Origin: Polyangiaceae bacterium
GTDB lineage: Bacteria; Myxococcota_A; Polyangia; Polyangiales; Polyangiaceae
Length of the DNA: 64,000 bases
Reading direction: 5' to 3'
Assembly: GCA_041389725.1 (NCBI GenBank)
Contig: JAWKRG010000004.1
Coordinates: 248,001 to 312,000 of the forward strand
Made by a program: the position numbers and the translations under genes. This document shows positions 61,501 through 64,000 of this stretch, one piece after another (positions within the stretch are counted from its first letter, which is position 1; each line of letters opens with the position of its first letter). The notes below the pieces were generated by a model, which saw only the letters and a list, made by a program, of their open reading frames with translations, was not told where the DNA came from and made no database searches.

Positions 61501-61684
61501 TGAGCAAGGGTGAGGCACAGTGAGTGGTGAAGCGTCCTTCGCCGTAGAGCACCTCTGCGGTTGCGTCGGCGTGGTTCGCTTGGTCGCCGTGACAGAGAGG
61601 GGCATGGGTGTAGAACAAGGACAGCTCGACCCACGAGTCGTCCGACTGAGTAGATCCCGCTCGAGTTTCAGATCGGATCGACAT
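58535..61684 (-). CDS. 1049-aa PLD-motif protein inserted between pglX and pglY
   Basis: An N-terminal part of about 380 residues has no recognised fold. The middle has VSKADQAYLVDPWFDIVGAQALLPRI and LFHDRFVLLR (His469-Asp-Arg471) with LTNSF (Asn488), the single H-x-R/K...N-type motif of divergent phospholipase D-superfamily nucleases. The C-terminal half is helical and repetitive (AEVALHVAVWGMNAEESALPAAATALIAAL), like HEAT or ankyrin-type solenoids. The ATG overlaps the pglX stop by 17 nt, so it is firmly inside the operon. It is not one of the six canonical BREX-2 proteins. Codon composition is less GC-biased than in the lipoprotein genes. Confidence 0.7.
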   Translation of the reverse strand: MSIRSETRAGSTQSDDSWVELSLFYTHAPLCHGDQANHADATAEVLYGEGRFTTHCASPLLRAENLGEGIRVLRAVNTFAEISRFLAGESFDHRLGGGRLDRFTLGLTPRPAVLGQVHGGTIQTPMGSCGPIRHFVRTDKGLLLSRLAGAGAENSKARDRLCALFDRLSDLAGIDMRGEHVQWLGDVLIAHERTRVVWWEPVTSEDGGSCRAFHVHVRPGTTTDTHVQVRATGLDGVCLCDRLVHWQPRETAPRRIDLEEQLQSVLIRAWSAGELVEEDHSCLLRGASFAIRMVDSSLALRDRLSDAVEGRVKAGIGTAKLLSQVRRVERSAMETTATQGMESESWAGLNNTAHDIFSLLPPRAPEHARFPVGAESRAQAVLHFADMVSKADQAYLVDPWFDIVGAQALLPRIRGGVALTVITNLATADSSAQRSMLRGWLASCRGIGLPENLQVACARSRRPTEQLFHDRFVLLRIAGRWRGFILTNSFSGLATKYSCFVVETPLSTTALLFEELQTLRNADLEEIWPPQRQPRQPANLREFPHCRAVLASLVPLSGLNQARLLRAAEARGFVVLRDGEVKWSMSPAVRERALEILIGAGQRSRRRLPYERGKNRRAVRHRRSCGSPSKKASFSVGRAVLAIGEMRARGLDVEADEVASRIGALQAAGIERELRRSFREDPDPTVLTANTRIERLRVRQSLALSVPEIAAAKIGHSMWQRCVWDAEGQESWGRCFAYAVLAHLAPDRAVKVAEDLLDADFVLSLRGGLHQRVHAWPDGLSAALLAAGSPLVRSLGIGAVLQDQASTDDSNHARFDCEKLLQFGATRAEVALHVAVWGMNAEESALPAAATALIAALQGVDGGGLDNVVEALFEEEIRTQRYLDAIVSASFEAPAHDAIAILTALIGRFARRFHELPKPHFSYSSVMAPLTSAMARAAAWVARGNGSSVADVIRSAARSDTLRSHMSPLTPYRYRQGTNSCDEGLGWVVIWELVAADAYRTFCQDNTPLEPAAENARDYLACTRLPDTSDARSAVLTILNDLEPNKVAP

Positions 61685-64000
61685 TCCGGCCGAACCTTCT
61701 CTTGTTGACGGCCTTCTTCTTCTCAGGCGGGCGCCAGTTGCGGAGGTCGTCGTGGGTGAGGCTTAGGGATTGGCATTCGGCGTTGAGGAAGGCTTCGAAG
61801 TATTGGGCGGGGGACTGGCCGGCGTAGTCGTCGTTCGGGTCGGCGTGCCATTGGTGGAGCCAGGGGAGGAGTTCGAGGAGGCCTGCGAGCATGGGGGTGA
61901 GGCGGTCTTTTTCCCAGCTCTCTTGGGTTTTGCGGTTTTGGTACAGGGTGCCGAGGGCGCGGGCGCGTTGTTCGTGATCCCAGCCAGCCCAACCGTAGAC
62001 GGGCTCGCCGTCTTCGTCGGATTCGCAACCGGGATAGGAGATGAAGCGCTCTTTGGGCACGTCGAGCTTGCCCCGCAGGCGCCAGTAGTTGGCGTCGCGG
62101 TAGTCCTTTTGAGCGTACTTCGGCGGCACGGGGACTTCGCCGACGTTTTCGCCGGCGTCTTCGCGGCGTTGGAGGGACCAGGTGTGTTGCCATTCGGCGT
62201 GCTTGGCGATGCCGGTCTGCGTGTGCACCCAGGCACCCAGAAACGGCACTGCTGCATCCGCCACCAGGTTCGTGGCGAGGCGGTGCACCACTGGCGTTTC
62301 TGCCCAGAAGTGCGCGCGAACCGGTTCCAGACGGTCAAGCTCCGCCGCGAGCGCATTGACAATCTCTGATCGTGTCCTGGTTTCGAAGGATCCCAGCAGC
62401 CCTTCCGCGCAAGTCAGGACGTGCGCCTCGAACGCTTGGCGCTGAAGAGTGTCGTCTGTGACTGCTTCTGCATTGAATTTGCCCTGAGAGCGGTACCACC
62501 GCCGCTTGAAGACAGCGTTTTCTACGAGCGACAGTTGAGGTGAAGTGGCGATAGCTGATCGCCTCGCAGCCACGAGGCGATCCGTCGTGTCTGGCGAGCA
62601 AAAGGCACGCGAATCAGCAGCCATCTCAAGTTTCGCAGAGTCACAGCTCGCGGCGCACACGTCCGGATCGTTGGTCAGACCAAACAATCGATAAACGTGC
62701 CAGTCGATTTCCTCTTGCAGTCCAACGAGCCGCCGGCTTCGACGATCATGTTCCGCCGAAGCGCGCTCCCACTGCGACACAATGTCCTTTCCACTCGTGG
62801 ACTCATCGCTCAACGGCTCGGTAAAGGCGCAAATGGAAATGCTTGTCGCTATGTTCGTGCACTCTCGGGCCAGTTCGCGCAGTGTTGAAGCCTCGAGGCC
62901 CGGCGGCAACGGTAGTGCCTTGAGCTTCGTACCATCGAACTCAAAACGGAACTTGTCTTCGTCCGCCTGCAGTACGCCACGGTCACTAGTAGCGCCCTTG
63001 TTCATGAACATTTGCTTCATCCAGAAGCAGGCGGTGGAGCTGTTTAGGTAGGCTAGGAGGGCGTAGTGGTCGTCTTCGGTGGCGGATTCGGGGAGTTTGA
63101 TGATGGGGGCGGAGCGGTTGAACACCTTGCCGCCGCGGTCGAGAACGAAGTGGTTGTGGGTGGCGACGAAGGCGAAGGCTATAGAGAAAGGCGTGCTGCG
63201 TTTCGACTTGTAGAAGCTCCTGTATTCGAACCAAGCCAAGCCTGCCTGCAGGGTGTTCTTTCCAAACTGCTGTCGATTGATGAGGACAGTGCGGTACTTC
63301 CAGAAATGGTGGCGTAGCAAGCTCGATTCGACCGGGAGGCGCGGCACTAGTTCTTCGTCGTACGGAAAGAGCACGGATTCCGGGCAGTCCAAACTCCAAT
63401 CACGGACATTCTCCCCGACACCGAATCCGCGAACGGTTGAGTCGGTCGCTCCCAGTCGCCGCAACCACCCGGGCGGACCGGCGAAGACATCGTCTTCGCC
63501 CATGATCGCGTCGAACCCGATTGCCGTTGTCAGATCCCCCAACCGCTTCTCCGCGCGACTCTCCAGCAACTCCTTCAGCTCCGTCGCACCACCGCCACCA
63601 AGGCTCCAGGGGTGCTGCGCCAAGCTGCTGCGTTCGACCTTCGCGACCGTGATGTAGTCGTTCTCGAATCCCACCTCGCTCCAATGGTCCGCGATGCTGC
63701 GCCATACGAGTCCTTGCTCGGGGTCTCCTGGTGTAGACGGTTCACCCCGGCTTGCCAGAACCGAATGCACTTCTGAGCCTTGCGGCTCGTCGTGAGTGCC
63801 AAAGAGAAGCACCGTCGGCGTGCCGTGACCGGGAATGTAGGCGCCGGACGTGTTGATGATGAGGTTGAGGTCCACGGCCGGCAGGTACTCCTCGATCAGG
63901 CGCTTGCCGAATTCGCGCTTCATGAAGGAGTTCGCGGTGATCATACCGACGAATGCGCGCGGCTTGCCGAGCTGGAAGAATCGCTCTGCGAAGGGCGCAG
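61668..64000 (-). CDS. pglX: BREX type 2 adenine methyltransferase PglX, 5' end outside the window
   Basis: The frame is open to the right edge. The first visible residues (FFQLGKPRAFVGMITANSFMKREFGKRLIEEYLP) follow motif IV of Eco57I-like N6-adenine methyltransferases, so the SAM-binding and NPPY region lies beyond 64000. The remainder contains the target-recognition-like domain (LLAYLNSSTACFWMKQMFMN) and the BREX-2 C-terminal extension ending in RRFGRNVDPI. PglX methylates the host DNA and is essential for self-protection in BREX. The canonical neighbours pglY, pglZ and brxD support the assignment. About 777 codons are visible. Confidence 0.88.
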   Translation of the reverse strand, partial: APFAERFFQLGKPRAFVGMITANSFMKREFGKRLIEEYLPAVDLNLIINTSGAYIPGHGTPTVLLFGTHDEPQGSEVHSVLASRGEPSTPGDPEQGLVWRSIADHWSEVGFENDYITVAKVERSSLAQHPWSLGGGGATELKELLESRAEKRLGDLTTAIGFDAIMGEDDVFAGPPGWLRRLGATDSTVRGFGVGENVRDWSLDCPESVLFPYDEELVPRLPVESSLLRHHFWKYRTVLINRQQFGKNTLQAGLAWFEYRSFYKSKRSTPFSIAFAFVATHNHFVLDRGGKVFNRSAPIIKLPESATEDDHYALLAYLNSSTACFWMKQMFMNKGATSDRGVLQADEDKFRFEFDGTKLKALPLPPGLEASTLRELARECTNIATSISICAFTEPLSDESTSGKDIVSQWERASAEHDRRSRRLVGLQEEIDWHVYRLFGLTNDPDVCAASCDSAKLEMAADSRAFCSPDTTDRLVAARRSAIATSPQLSLVENAVFKRRWYRSQGKFNAEAVTDDTLQRQAFEAHVLTCAEGLLGSFETRTRSEIVNALAAELDRLEPVRAHFWAETPVVHRLATNLVADAAVPFLGAWVHTQTGIAKHAEWQHTWSLQRREDAGENVGEVPVPPKYAQKDYRDANYWRLRGKLDVPKERFISYPGCESDEDGEPVYGWAGWDHEQRARALGTLYQNRKTQESWEKDRLTPMLAGLLELLPWLHQWHADPNDDYAGQSPAQYFEAFLNAECQSLSLTHDDLRNWRPPEKKKAVNKRRFGRNVDPI

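Noticed and set aside
47128..64000. Reading the operon as DISARM rather than BREX
   Set aside because: The helicase lacks a DUF1998 partner and the ATPase, PglZ and BrxD signatures fit BREX-2; the PLD gene alone is not enough for DISARM.

Overview
The window looks like chromosomal DNA of a large-genome, very GC-rich myxobacterium-like bacterium (Myxococcota, probably Polyangiales). This is inferred from the gene types: Ser/Thr kinases with C-terminal membrane anchors, an FHA-sigma54 activator fusion, many lipoproteins whose signal peptide is followed by Gly/Ser-rich linkers, Cys-rich repeat proteins, and pervasive in-frame tandem repeats. No rRNA, tRNA or CRISPR array was recognised.

Positions 1-31.7 kb are a patchwork of mostly monocistronic surface and regulatory genes. 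It begins with a Thr-rich lipoprotein cut by the left edge, then a Ser-Gly-repeat lipoprotein, a GIY-YIG protein, a kinase / exported protein / FHA-sigma54 activator group, two tandem paralogous lipoproteins, a second kinase, a DsbA/FrnE-like oxidoreductase, an amidohydrolase, an FGE-sulfatase-type protein, a lipoprotein with 22 Cys-rich repeats, a TetR regulator with a nine-unit Lys/Ala/Pro tail coupled to an M23 peptidase lipoprotein, and further lipoproteins. Many intergenic gaps are built from short tandem repeats. In at least four places the tandem copy spans a stop codon, as if gene ends had been duplicated.

Positions 30.7-37.9 kb hold an alpha/beta hydrolase that lacks its nucleophile, divergent from an ECF sigma factor. 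Next come one nonsense-interrupted gene and three fragments of a PD-(D/E)XK (Rpn-like) protein family. These are interleaved with dispersed palindromic repeats (core GGTACTTG/CAAGTACC) and a second dispersed repeat with CTTC/GAAG arms. An XRE-ImmA/IrrE regulator-protease sits among them.

From 34.9 kb to the right edge the content is that of a defence or mobile island: the XRE-ImmA gene, a HIT-PLD-helicase-DUF3427 fusion, an IS21-family element with multiple terminal repeats, a DUF4145-type zinc-ribbon gene paired with a TIGR04141/DUF6119-like gene, and a seven-gene minus-strand BREX type 2 (Pgl) operon. In transcription order this is pglX (5' end outside the window), a 1049-aa PLD-motif protein, pglY, pglZ, brxD, brxHI and a stand-alone PD-(D/E)XK nuclease-like gene. 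Most of its genes overlap by ATGA/GTGA. The PLD-motif protein and the terminal nuclease are not canonical BREX-2 components and are the best candidates for something new. The kinase pglW is not in the window and may lie beyond position 64000.
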